Below, piece after piece: positions 27,895 to 36,608 of a stretch of 64,000 nucleotides of DNA (the stretch's first letter is position 1; every line of letters begins with the position of its first letter). Under the pieces are notes generated by a model, which saw only the letters and a program-made list of their open reading frames with translations, was not told the origin of the DNA and did not search any database. The DNA lies in assembly GCA_013141075.1 (NCBI GenBank), contig JABFRQ010000005.1:558001-622000 (forward strand). Reading direction: 5' to 3'. The stretch is from Methylotenera sp. (GTDB taxonomy: Bacteria; Pseudomonadota; Gammaproteobacteria; Burkholderiales; Methylophilaceae). A program made the position numbers and the translations under genes.

Positions 27895-29874
27895 ATGCTG
27901 ACTTTCCGCCTACTTTTAGCGCTTGCCGCTATCACATTATCAAGCCAGGTTTTTGCGATGTCTGATGAAGCATTGTTTGCGCATGCGCGCGCTGCTTACG
28001 CATCAAAAAATGAAATTGCGTTGAGCGATGATGCTAGCCAACTTAAAACACAGCAATATTTGTTAGCGCCTTATGCTGATTATTGGTTGATGCTGCTAAA
28101 ACTTGAAAAAAATAATGTGCGTGATGAAGAAGTGCAAAACTTTTTAGTGCAATATTTGGATATGCCCTTTGCCGATAGAGTGCGTGGTGAATGGCTTAAA
28201 AAATTAGGGAAAGAGCAAAATTGGGGCCCATTTTTTGAAGAGCTCGACCTTTTTAAGCGTGATGATGTCGCCGTGCAGTGCTATGCCATGCAAGGGCATA
28301 CGCTACTGAACGATGCAGATGTTAAAGCACAGGCTAAAGCCTTATGGTTGAGTAATCTTGCTTTGCCAAGTAACTGCACGCAAACGTTTGATGCGCTGCA
28401 ACTTGCAGAAGTGCTAAGTGTTGATGATATTTGGGCGCGGTTTAGGCTAGCTTTGCAAGATGCAAAATTAGGCGTTGCAAAAAGTACAATTACGCGCGTG
28501 CCAGGGTTTGATACCACTAATTTTAAGTTGCTAGATCGCGCGTACCAATCGCCCAAAGCATTTTTAGAGAACGGTGTTGCTTCATATAAATCACGCTTTG
28601 GTGCAGAAGCTAATTTATATGCGCTGGACCGCCTAGCGCGTACCAAAATAGAAGATGCGATTAGCACGTACAATAAAGTGCAACATCAGTTTGAGGCAGA
28701 TAATCGCGCTTATGGCTGGGGGCGGGTTGCTTACCATGCGGCGCGTAGCCATCACCCACAAGCGGTGAGTTTTTATGCAGAGGCCTATGGTGCAATGTTA
28801 GACAAAGAACAACTCGCTTGGAAGGTGCGCGCGGCCTTGCGCGAGCAAGATTGGCAAGCAGTATTAGACGCAGTGGCTGCTATGCAACCCAAACAGTTAG
28901 AAGAAGGCGCGTGGCGTTATTGGAAAGCACGCGCACTCAAAGCATTAGGTAAAAATGAGTCAGCACAATTGGCAGAAGCCAATGCAATATTCAGCAAGCT
29001 TTCAACAGAACGCCACTTTTATGGCTGGTTAGCAGCAGAAGAGCTAGAAAGTGTGATGAGTAATCCAGCCACAGATTTCATTCCAACCGATAATGAAGTG
29101 ACGGCTATCGCTAGTCAGCTAGGTATTAAACGCGCGTTGGCCTTACAGCGCCTAGATATGCGCGTCGAAGCTAAAGCAGAATGGGTGTGGGCAGCACGCG
29201 GTTTTGATGACCCGCAATTATTGGCCGCGGCAGAATATGGCATACGGCAAAAATGGTACGACATCGCTATTTACTCAGCAGATAACACCAAAATTACCCA
29301 TAATTTTAATTTGCGTTACCCAACACCGTATCGCGATTTATTTCATACATCAGCCAGTAATGCGGGTTTAGATGAAGCTTGGGTCTATGGCATTACGCGC
29401 CAAGAAAGTCGATTCATGCATTATGCAAAATCTGGTGTGGGCGCGGCAGGCTTAATGCAACTCATGCCCGCCACCGCAAAATGGACAGCTAAACGCATGG
29501 GGTTAGATGGCTATCATAATGGTATGATTCACGACCTAAGTACCAATATTGATTTAGGTACCTATTACATGCGTTACACGCTAGACCAAATGGGCGGCAA
29601 CGCTGTGATGGCAACAGCAGGCTATAACGCAGGACCAAGTCGCGCAAAAAAATGGATGCACACCAAGCCGCTAGAGGCAGCCATTTATATAGAAAGTATC
29701 CCTTTTACTGAAACTAGAGGCTATGTGCAAAAAGTAATGGCGAATGCACAAATTTACGCACCTAGATTGATAGACAAAAAAGGCGGCGGCGCAAAAATTC
29801 AAACATTAAAAGCACGCTTGGGTAACGTTCCTGGTACGGGTTTGCCAGTGATTACTGAAGAAGATAGCGAATAA
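27895..29874 (+). CDS. slt: Soluble lytic murein transglycosylase (Slt70-like)
   Basis: Periplasmic enzyme that cleaves peptidoglycan between MurNAc and GlcNAc with 1,6-anhydro product. The 659-residue precursor has a signal peptide at 1-22 (ending VFA). A long alpha-helical superhelix spans about 25-470, then the lysozyme-like domain with catalytic Glu504 in RQESRF, GAAGLMQLMPATA, and NIDLGTYYM followed by AGYNAGPSR. It probably heads an slt-NDUFA9-like-cca operon, with gaps of 16 and 15 bases. Confidence 0.93.
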   Translation: MLTFRLLLALAAITLSSQVFAMSDEALFAHARAAYASKNEIALSDDASQLKTQQYLLAPYADYWLMLLKLEKNNVRDEEVQNFLVQYLDMPFADRVRGEWLKKLGKEQNWGPFFEELDLFKRDDVAVQCYAMQGHTLLNDADVKAQAKALWLSNLALPSNCTQTFDALQLAEVLSVDDIWARFRLALQDAKLGVAKSTITRVPGFDTTNFKLLDRAYQSPKAFLENGVASYKSRFGAEANLYALDRLARTKIEDAISTYNKVQHQFEADNRAYGWGRVAYHAARSHHPQAVSFYAEAYGAMLDKEQLAWKVRAALREQDWQAVLDAVAAMQPKQLEEGAWRYWKARALKALGKNESAQLAEANAIFSKLSTERHFYGWLAAEELESVMSNPATDFIPTDNEVTAIASQLGIKRALALQRLDMRVEAKAEWVWAARGFDDPQLLAAAEYGIRQKWYDIAIYSADNTKITHNFNLRYPTPYRDLFHTSASNAGLDEAWVYGITRQESRFMHYAKSGVGAAGLMQLMPATAKWTAKRMGLDGYHNGMIHDLSTNIDLGTYYMRYTLDQMGGNAVMATAGYNAGPSRAKKWMHTKPLEAAIYIESIPFTETRGYVQKVMANAQIYAPRLIDKKGGGAKIQTLKARLGNVPGTGLPVITEEDSE

Positions 29875-29890
29875 ACTTTAGGAAAAAGCA

Positions 29891-30838
29891 ATGCAACAAA
29901 AAGAAATATGTATATTAGGCGGCTCAGGGTTCGTAGGCAGCGCAATTGTGGCAAAGCTAGATGCCGCAGGGTGTTTGGTAAAAGTGCTTACGCGTCGCAA
30001 AGAGTCGGCTAAGCACTTAATTTTGTTACCTAATGTGCAGGTGGTGGAATGTAATGTGTTAGATTACATGGCCTTGAGCAACGCAATAAGAGGCGCGGAT
30101 GCGGTGATTAACTTGCTGGGAATTTTGCACCAAAGCCGTCGTGTAAGTTTCAATCTTGTACATCAGCAATTACCCGCACATTTGGCTAAAATTTGTGAAG
30201 ACTTAAGTATTAAGCGTTTAATTCACATGAGCAGTTTGCGCGCGGGTAAAAATGCTCCTAGCCAGTATTTGCGCTCTAAAGGGGCGGGTGAAGTTGCCTT
30301 AGCGGCACACCAAGATGCGCTCAATATCACGATTTTTAAGCCGTCAATTATTTTTGGTCGTGGCGATAGTTTCATTAACTTATTCGCCAACATGGCAAAA
30401 ATATTGCCAGCCATTTTGCTCGCCAAACCTAACGCAAAATTTCAGCCAATTTGGGTGGAAGATGTAGCAAGTTGCTTTGTAGCCAGCGTTGAAAGCGATG
30501 CCACCTTTGGCAAAACTTATGAATTAGCTGGCCCTAAAGTCTATACTTTTCGTGAGCTGGTGCAAACTGTGATGACGACTTTGCAACTTAAGCGACCGAT
30601 TATTGGCCTAAATGATGCGCTATCTTACGCGCAAGCTTTTATGATGGAGTTGCTGCCTGTTAAGTTGATGTCGCGCGATAACATTCGCTCTATGGAAACC
30701 GATAGTGTGAGTGATATGCCTTTCCCTACTGTTTTTAACCTAACACCAAGTGCGCTAGAAACTGTAATTCCGCAATATTTGGTTGACCAAACGCCACGCG
30801 GTGCGTACGACCGCTTTCGTCGTTCAGCTGCAAGGTAA
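29891..30838 (+). CDS. NAD(P)-binding protein, complex I NDUFA9 family
   Basis: A 315-residue atypical short-chain dehydrogenase-like protein. The N-terminal GGSGFVGSAIVAKL near 9-22 is the dinucleotide loop; NLLGIL near 74 and HMSSLRAG near 114 replace the usual catalytic YxxxK pattern, although YLRSKGAGE near 126 preserves Tyr and Lys. Related proteins are accessory subunits of complex I in mitochondria and quinone-linked reductases elsewhere. The neighbourhood slt-this-cca recurs in betaproteobacteria in my memory. The substrate is unknown. Confidence 0.8.
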   Translation: MQQKEICILGGSGFVGSAIVAKLDAAGCLVKVLTRRKESAKHLILLPNVQVVECNVLDYMALSNAIRGADAVINLLGILHQSRRVSFNLVHQQLPAHLAKICEDLSIKRLIHMSSLRAGKNAPSQYLRSKGAGEVALAAHQDALNITIFKPSIIFGRGDSFINLFANMAKILPAILLAKPNAKFQPIWVEDVASCFVASVESDATFGKTYELAGPKVYTFRELVQTVMTTLQLKRPIIGLNDALSYAQAFMMELLPVKLMSRDNIRSMETDSVSDMPFPTVFNLTPSALETVIPQYLVDQTPRGAYDRFRRSAAR

Positions 30839-30853
30839 TTAGAGATTATCACC

Positions 30854-32062
30854 ATGCAAATTTATATGGTGGGCGGCGCAGTGCGTGATGAGTTGTTGGG
30901 TTTTGAAGTTAAAGATAAAGATTACGTGGTGGTTGGCAGCACGCCACAAGCCATGCTAGATGCGGGTTACAGGCCAGTCGGCAAAGACTTCCCTGTTTTT
31001 TTGCACCCAAAAACACACGACGAATACGCACTTGCCCGTACCGAACGTAAAACCGCCAAAGGCTACAAAGGCTTTGCAGTGCATGCGTCAATTGATGTGA
31101 CTTTAGAAGAAGATTTAGCCCGCCGCGATTTAACTATCAATGCCATTGCTAAAAGTGAAGATGGTAAGATTATTGACCCATATAACGGTCTCGCCGATAT
31201 TCAATCAAAAACCTTACGCCATGTGAGTGATGCTTTTGCTGAAGACCCTGTAAGAATTTTACGCATTGCTCGCTTTGCCGCAAGGTACGCAGATTTTAAC
31301 GTTGCCCCTGAAACCCATCAACTCATGCAGCAAATGGTTGCTGCAGGTGAAGTAGATGCATTAGTGGCTGAGCGTGTTTGGCAAGAACTCGCAAAAGGTT
31401 TGATGGAAGCTAAGCCCAGCCGCATGTTTGATGTGTTACGCGCATGTGGCGCTTTGCAAAAAATATTACCCGAGCTCAATAAGTTGTGGGGTGTGCCGCA
31501 ACCCGCAAAACATCACCCAGAAATAGACACAGGCGTGCATATCATGTTGGTGATAGATTATGCCGCGGCACAAAATTTTAGCCTGCCCGTGCGTTATGCT
31601 GCGCTGATGCACGACCTAGGCAAAGGCACAACGCCAGCGGATATTCTACCGCGCCATATTGGCCATGAAGCACGTAGCGTGAGCTTGCTAAAAGATATTA
31701 CCAAACGCCTGCGTGTACCCAATGATTGCAAAGAACTCGCACAAATTGTGGCTAAATTTCACGGTAAATTACATGCTGCACCAGTAATGCGACCTAGTAC
31801 TTTGCTTGAGTTTTTAATTGAGTTAGATGCGATTCGTCAACCAGCAAGGTTTATGGATTTTTTAAGCGCCTGCGAGGCAGATTCACGCGGTAGAACTGGT
31901 ATGGAAAATTGCGCTTTGCCAGAAGCTGTGCTTATGCTAAAAGTGCTGGAGGCCGCCTCTAGCATTGATGCTGGCGCGATAGCAAAAACTCATGTGGAAT
32001 CTGAAGAAATTAAAAAAGCCATATTTGAAGCTAGATTAACTGCGGTTAAGCAGATTTTATAG
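30854..32062 (+). CDS. cca: Multifunctional CCA tRNA nucleotidyltransferase
   Basis: Adds or repairs the 3' CCA of tRNA. The nucleotidyltransferase core has GGAVRDELLG near 7-16, the metal-binding DKD at 22-24 and RRDLTINAIA near 91. A C-terminal HD phosphohydrolase domain (ALMHDLGKGTTP near 248, with GHEARS) marks the bifunctional long form as in E. coli. At 402 residues the length is normal. Confidence 0.95.
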   Translation: MQIYMVGGAVRDELLGFEVKDKDYVVVGSTPQAMLDAGYRPVGKDFPVFLHPKTHDEYALARTERKTAKGYKGFAVHASIDVTLEEDLARRDLTINAIAKSEDGKIIDPYNGLADIQSKTLRHVSDAFAEDPVRILRIARFAARYADFNVAPETHQLMQQMVAAGEVDALVAERVWQELAKGLMEAKPSRMFDVLRACGALQKILPELNKLWGVPQPAKHHPEIDTGVHIMLVIDYAAAQNFSLPVRYAALMHDLGKGTTPADILPRHIGHEARSVSLLKDITKRLRVPNDCKELAQIVAKFHGKLHAAPVMRPSTLLEFLIELDAIRQPARFMDFLSACEADSRGRTGMENCALPEAVLMLKVLEAASSIDAGAIAKTHVESEEIKKAIFEARLTAVKQIL

Positions 32063-32071
32063 GATGATTAG

Positions 32072-32293
32072 TTAAACTTTCATATAGTGCTGAATGACAC
32101 TCTTTGCTATAAAGCCGACTAAGCCGAAAGTTAGGCCTAAAAACAGTATAAACGTACCAAACTTACCTACTTTAGATTCCCAGGCAAGGTGCCCAACAAT
32201 AAAAATCATCAAAAGCATCAGACCCCATACACCATAGGTCATGCCTAGCTCGGTAATTTGCGCTTCGGTAAAACCAAATATTGTGCCTTCCAT
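32072..32293 (-). CDS. DUF2788 family membrane protein
   Basis: A 73-residue protein with two hydrophobic segments (about 20-36 and 45-64) separated by WESKVGKFGT. This pattern fits the DUF2788 family. No function is known. It converges with cca and is followed upstream on the same strand by slmA. Confidence 0.7.
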   Translation of the reverse strand: MEGTIFGFTEAQITELGMTYGVWGLMLLMIFIVGHLAWESKVGKFGTFILFLGLTFGLVGFIAKSVIQHYMKV

Positions 32294-32318
32294 GGCGTAC
32301 CCCTAAAATAACTGGCGA

Positions 32319-32897
32319 CTAAGCGTTAATTAGCGTTGTAATTTGTTGTTGCGCAAATTCTGTTGGTTTGCGCTTAAAACTACTTTTTACAAATTGCTGC
32401 CAGCGACCCGCAATATAACAGACCATTAAATTGGCTTGTGCCTCAGCATCAGCTTTAGTGCCAGCTTGTTCAGATGCATGTTGCGCCTCAGCAATGCGTA
32501 GGCTTTGTTTGAGCGTTACTTCAATGCGGTCATACAATTGGTTAATGCGAGCTTGTAGCTTTTCATCTTCATTCACTAATGCATCGCCAATGAGTACGCG
32601 GGTCATGCCAGGGTTTTTTTCAGCAAACACGAGCAACATGGTGATAATGCGTTGCACTTGTCTTAAGCCATCAGTTTCTTCAGTGCTAATTTTGTTAATT
32701 AGACCGAAAATTGTTTCTTCAATAAAAGATATTAAGCCTTCAAACATTTGCGCTTTATTAGCAAAATGGCGGTAAAGCGCAGCTTCGGAAACTTCTAATT
32801 TTGCTGCGAGCGAGGCTGTAGTAATTTTCTCGCGTTTAGGTGACTCCAACATTTTGGCTAAAGTTTCTAAAATTTGTTGTTTGCGCTCGCCTGCCAT
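32319..32897 (-). CDS. slmA: Nucleoid occlusion factor SlmA
   Basis: TetR-family DNA-binding protein that blocks FtsZ assembly over the chromosome. The N-terminal helix-turn-helix is at about 23-46 (TTASLAAKLEVSEAALYRHF), followed by the SlmA-type core (FANKAQMFEGLISFIEETIFG). At 192 residues the length matches. Its gene lies near a HAD nucleotidase and argB, a neighbourhood that recurs in betaproteobacteria. Confidence 0.92.
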   Translation of the reverse strand: MAGERKQQILETLAKMLESPKREKITTASLAAKLEVSEAALYRHFANKAQMFEGLISFIEETIFGLINKISTEETDGLRQVQRIITMLLVFAEKNPGMTRVLIGDALVNEDEKLQARINQLYDRIEVTLKQSLRIAEAQHASEQAGTKADAEAQANLMVCYIAGRWQQFVKSSFKRKPTEFAQQQITTLINA

Positions 32898-32932
32898 TTA
32901 ATATTCCCCATACATTTTAAAAATATCAGAAA

Positions 32933-33565
32933 TTATAGCTTAATGTGAGTGAGTGCTAACACTTCGTTCAAACGATAATCGACAAAACTTGGTTTTTTTA
33001 ATTGGCGGCTAATCCAAATGGTTTTCATGCCCAGCTGTTTGGCGGTCATTAGTGCGGGTAGGCTATCTTCTAGCATCACACAGTCGCTTGCTTTAGCTTT
33101 AATTGTTTGCAGCAACATTTGAAAGCCGCGAACAGAAGGTTTGCTGTGAAACTTGGTAGATTCCACACTAAATACAAGCTCAAAACAGTCTGCAATACCC
33201 ATAATTTCCAGTACGCGCAAAGCGTAAGCACGTGGCGCGTTAGTGAACACTAATTTACGCCCTGAAAGACTATTGAGTAAGTGGCGCAAGCGCTTCACTT
33301 GTAACACCATTTCTGGCAAGTTTAAGTAATGGTGTGTTTCATGCAGAAAGTGGTGCGGGTTTGTATTGTGGTGGCGAACTAAGCCTTTAAGCGTTGCGCC
33401 ATAAACTTGCCAATAATGTTGGCGTAGTTTGTGAGCGCTGGCTTCATCTATTGTAAGCGCATCCATCATGTATTGCGTCATGGCGAGATTCATCACAGGG
33501 AAAATATGCGCCGAGGCGTTGTGAAGCGTATCGTCTAGGTCAAAAATCCAGATTCTGTCAGACAT
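32933..33565 (-). CDS. HAD-family pyrimidine 5'-nucleotidase
   Basis: A 210-residue HAD hydrolase. Motif I is FDLDDTLHN (9-17), motif II VFTNA near 103, motif III Lys near 137, and motif IV VMLEDSLPAL near 157. The N-terminal helical cap (AMTQYMMDALTID) fits the Sdt1/pyrimidine 5'-nucleotidase subfamily, which removes phosphate from UMP/CMP-like nucleotides. The substrate is inferred from subfamily resemblance only. Confidence 0.82.
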   Translation of the reverse strand: MSDRIWIFDLDDTLHNASAHIFPVMNLAMTQYMMDALTIDEASAHKLRQHYWQVYGATLKGLVRHHNTNPHHFLHETHHYLNLPEMVLQVKRLRHLLNSLSGRKLVFTNAPRAYALRVLEIMGIADCFELVFSVESTKFHSKPSVRGFQMLLQTIKAKASDCVMLEDSLPALMTAKQLGMKTIWISRQLKKPSFVDYRLNEVLALTHIKL

Positions 33566-33586
33566 TTAAAAGTAAATTTCCTCGCC

Positions 33587-33660
33587 CGTCATTCTGAGCA
33601 AAGTGAATAATCCAGTGCATTTATATAGCAGTTGGATTCATTGATACACTCTGAATGACG
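33587..33660. repeat. Degenerate REP-like palindrome (GTCATTCTGAG type)
   Basis: CGTCATTC (33587-33594) is the reverse complement of GAATGACG (33653-33660), with imperfect continuation TGAG.../...CTCT and the internal pair GAATAATCC/GGATTC. It lies between the nucleotidase and argB. Confidence 0.55.
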
Positions 33661-33684
33661 AAAGTGGTATTGAGTGCCGAACAC

Positions 33685-34587
<903 letters not shown>

Positions 34588-34728
34588 TTAGAATGATTGA
34601 GATTGTAACGAAAAAACGTTATCGATTGAGGGTTTTTACGCGAAAATATATAACCCATTATTGCAAATGCAGTGTGTGGCAAGCTAATGCATTAGGGCTA
34701 CCACGCCATGTAGCAATAACAGTTAAGT

Positions 34729-36357
34729 TTATAAAGATTTAATAAATACCTTAGATTTACGCTGAAAGTTGTAAAGTTTTTGTTTTTCTTGTGGTAGTTT
34801 TTCAACCGATTGTTGGCTGAAGCCACGCTCTAAAAACCAATGCTCGGTGCGCGTAGTGAGGCAAAACAGCTGCTTAAAGCCTAAAGTTTTGGCTTGGTTT
34901 TGGCAGTAATTAAATAGTTTATCACCACGCCCACCGCCGCGGTATTGCGGGTCAATCGCAAGGCACGCAAATTCTGCCATTTTATTTTCACTAAATGGAT
35001 AAAGCGCCGCGCAGCCAATGGTGTGGTTGTCATGTTCCATCACATAAAAGTGCGCAATTTCCATTTCAATGCGCTCGCGCCCACGGCGCACTAATATGCC
35101 TTCATTTTCTAGCGGCTCTATCAGTTTTAATATGCCACCAACATCGTCAATAGTGGCTTGACGCATGGTTTCTAGTGGCAGTTCGGTCACCATAGTGCCT
35201 ATGCCTTCAAGCGTAAATAACTCTTGAATAATGGCGCCATCAATGTGACGGCTAATTAAATGCGTACGCGCCACGCCGTGCTCACAAGCACGCACAGCAG
35301 CTGGCAAGTAATATAAAGTGTCTTCAGAAACATGTAGCGGATTTTCGTTGCCGCTTACATTTTTGAGTAAGTTTTTGGCTTTATCTGCCGTCATTTCACG
35401 TAATAATTCACCGCGCAAGTTTTGCACACCTTCTGAATCCATCAAAAAGATGAGCTTGTCAGCATCTAAAGCAATGGCGGTGCTTACCGCCACGTCTTCC
35501 AAGCTTAAGTTAAAAACCTCACCTGTGGGTGAATAACCCAGCGGCGATAGCAGCACCAGCTCGCCATCATTTAAACGTTTTTGAATGCTAACTGCATCTA
35601 CTTTGCGCACCTCGCCCGTATGTTGCAGGTCAACACCATCGAGCACACCTAGCGGTTTTGCCGTCACAAAATTACCGCTCGCCACGCGAATGTCCGCGCC
35701 CGCCATAGGTGAATTAGCAATGGCCATTGAAAGTAAAGCTTCAATTTCTACCCGCACCGCACCGTTAGCCTCTTTTACGGCTTCCATCGCTTCATCGTCA
35801 GTCACTCGTAAGCCATTATGAAAAGTGGGAGTGAGCTTGTCGCGCTTTAAACGCTTTTCAATTTGCGGGCGTGCACCATGCACCAGCACCAGCCTTACTT
35901 CAAGGCTGGCAAGCAGATTCAGGTCGTGCGTGAGTGTGATAAATTGCTTTTCATCTACAATTTCGCCACCAAACGCAATCACAAAAGTACATCCGCCAAA
36001 CGCGTGAATATACGGCGTAGCAGAGCGAAACCACTGCACAAAATCTTTGCTGCTGGGCTGGTTTTGCGGCAGCACAGGCGCAGCTTGGTAAGTTGAGCGT
36101 TGCAATTCTGCCGTTAGCGGGAGGCTAGCAGTAGGTAATGAATATGGCGTATTCATTGCATCACTCTGCGCATAAAGCGTTGCTGGCGTGGTATCTAGCG
36201 CCGCCGCAATTTTGCGCAATAGCGCTTCAGAAACGCCTAGCTCACCTCGCTCAATACGCGATAAATTGCCCGCATCTGCCTCAACCGCAATAGCCAGTTG
36301 CTGCAAAGTGAAATGGCGAGATTTGCGTAAATTGCGGATTTGATTGCCGAGAGACAT
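34729..36357 (-). CDS. argA: N-acetylglutamate synthase with an N-terminal Cro/CI helix-turn-helix domain
   Basis: From the ATG at 36357 the product has 542 residues. Residues 1-60 form an HTH_XRE domain (GNQIRNLRKSRHFTLQQLA, then GNLSRIERGE and LLRKIAAALDTTP). A loose linker (about 65-105) leads to the amino-acid-kinase-like domain (about 106-380, FVIAFGGE, LVHGARPQIEKRL), then a GNAT domain (about 390-535; CoA loop QYRGGGRG). The last two domains are the classic ArgA layout, acetylating glutamate with acetyl-CoA. ArgA normally starts near residue 103, so the DNA-binding domain is extra. An in-frame TTG at 36369 is a poorer start; an internal ATG at 36156 could yield an HTH-less form but has a weak binding site. 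Palindromes at its own promoter suggest autoregulation. Confidence 0.9.
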   Translation of the reverse strand: MSLGNQIRNLRKSRHFTLQQLAIAVEADAGNLSRIERGELGVSEALLRKIAAALDTTPATLYAQSDAMNTPYSLPTASLPLTAELQRSTYQAAPVLPQNQPSSKDFVQWFRSATPYIHAFGGCTFVIAFGGEIVDEKQFITLTHDLNLLASLEVRLVLVHGARPQIEKRLKRDKLTPTFHNGLRVTDDEAMEAVKEANGAVRVEIEALLSMAIANSPMAGADIRVASGNFVTAKPLGVLDGVDLQHTGEVRKVDAVSIQKRLNDGELVLLSPLGYSPTGEVFNLSLEDVAVSTAIALDADKLIFLMDSEGVQNLRGELLREMTADKAKNLLKNVSGNENPLHVSEDTLYYLPAAVRACEHGVARTHLISRHIDGAIIQELFTLEGIGTMVTELPLETMRQATIDDVGGILKLIEPLENEGILVRRGRERIEMEIAHFYVMEHDNHTIGCAALYPFSENKMAEFACLAIDPQYRGGGRGDKLFNYCQNQAKTLGFKQLFCLTTRTEHWFLERGFSQQSVEKLPQEKQKLYNFQRKSKVFIKSL

Positions 36358-36376
36358 GAAATTAACCAACTTAAAA

Positions 36377-36419
36377 TGTATAATTTACATTATTTAAACA
36401 TAAATTTGTACTATTTACA
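36377..36419 (-). promoter_or_regulatory. Twin operators TGTA-N5-TACA upstream of HTH-argA
   Basis: TGTATAATTTACA (36377-36389) and TGTACTATTTACA (36407-36419) share both half-sites and spacer length, and their centres are exactly 30 bp apart, about three helical turns. A related TGTA-N4-TACA lies at 36459-36470. The symmetry and size fit an XRE-family dimer site. The argA product carries such a domain. Confidence 0.65.
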
Positions 36420-36420
36420 A
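36392..36420 (-). promoter_or_regulatory. Possible argA promoter between the twin operators
   Basis: On the minus strand, TTGTAA (36420-36415) is followed after 17 bases by TTAAAT (36397-36392). The -35 lies inside one palindrome, and the start point, near 36385, falls inside the other. Bound protein at either site would block RNA polymerase. Confidence 0.45.
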
Positions 36421-36510
36421 TTTATATGGGCTCTAAAGAGTGCTCGTTAAAACGCTGTTGTAAAATTACATCAAAAAATTCGCATGAAAATTTATTAGTT
36501 GGATTTCTTA

Positions 36511-36555
36511 CCCCCCCCCAGAGCGCTTGTATGGTATTGTTTTAGTGAACATATT
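36511..36555 (+). promoter_or_regulatory. Poly-C tract and possible promoter of the exported-protein cluster
   Basis: Nine consecutive C residues (36511-36519) lie seven bases before TTGTAT (36527-36532), which is followed after 17 bases by CATATT (36550-36555), a plausible but weak sigma70 site. The gene's ATG is at 36609 with GGAG at 36595-36598. Such homopolymers can slip during replication. Confidence 0.4.
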
Positions 36556-36608
36556 AAAAAGTTATTCCAATAAACAATAAGAACCAAAAAAATCGGAGAC
36601 CATTCCCC

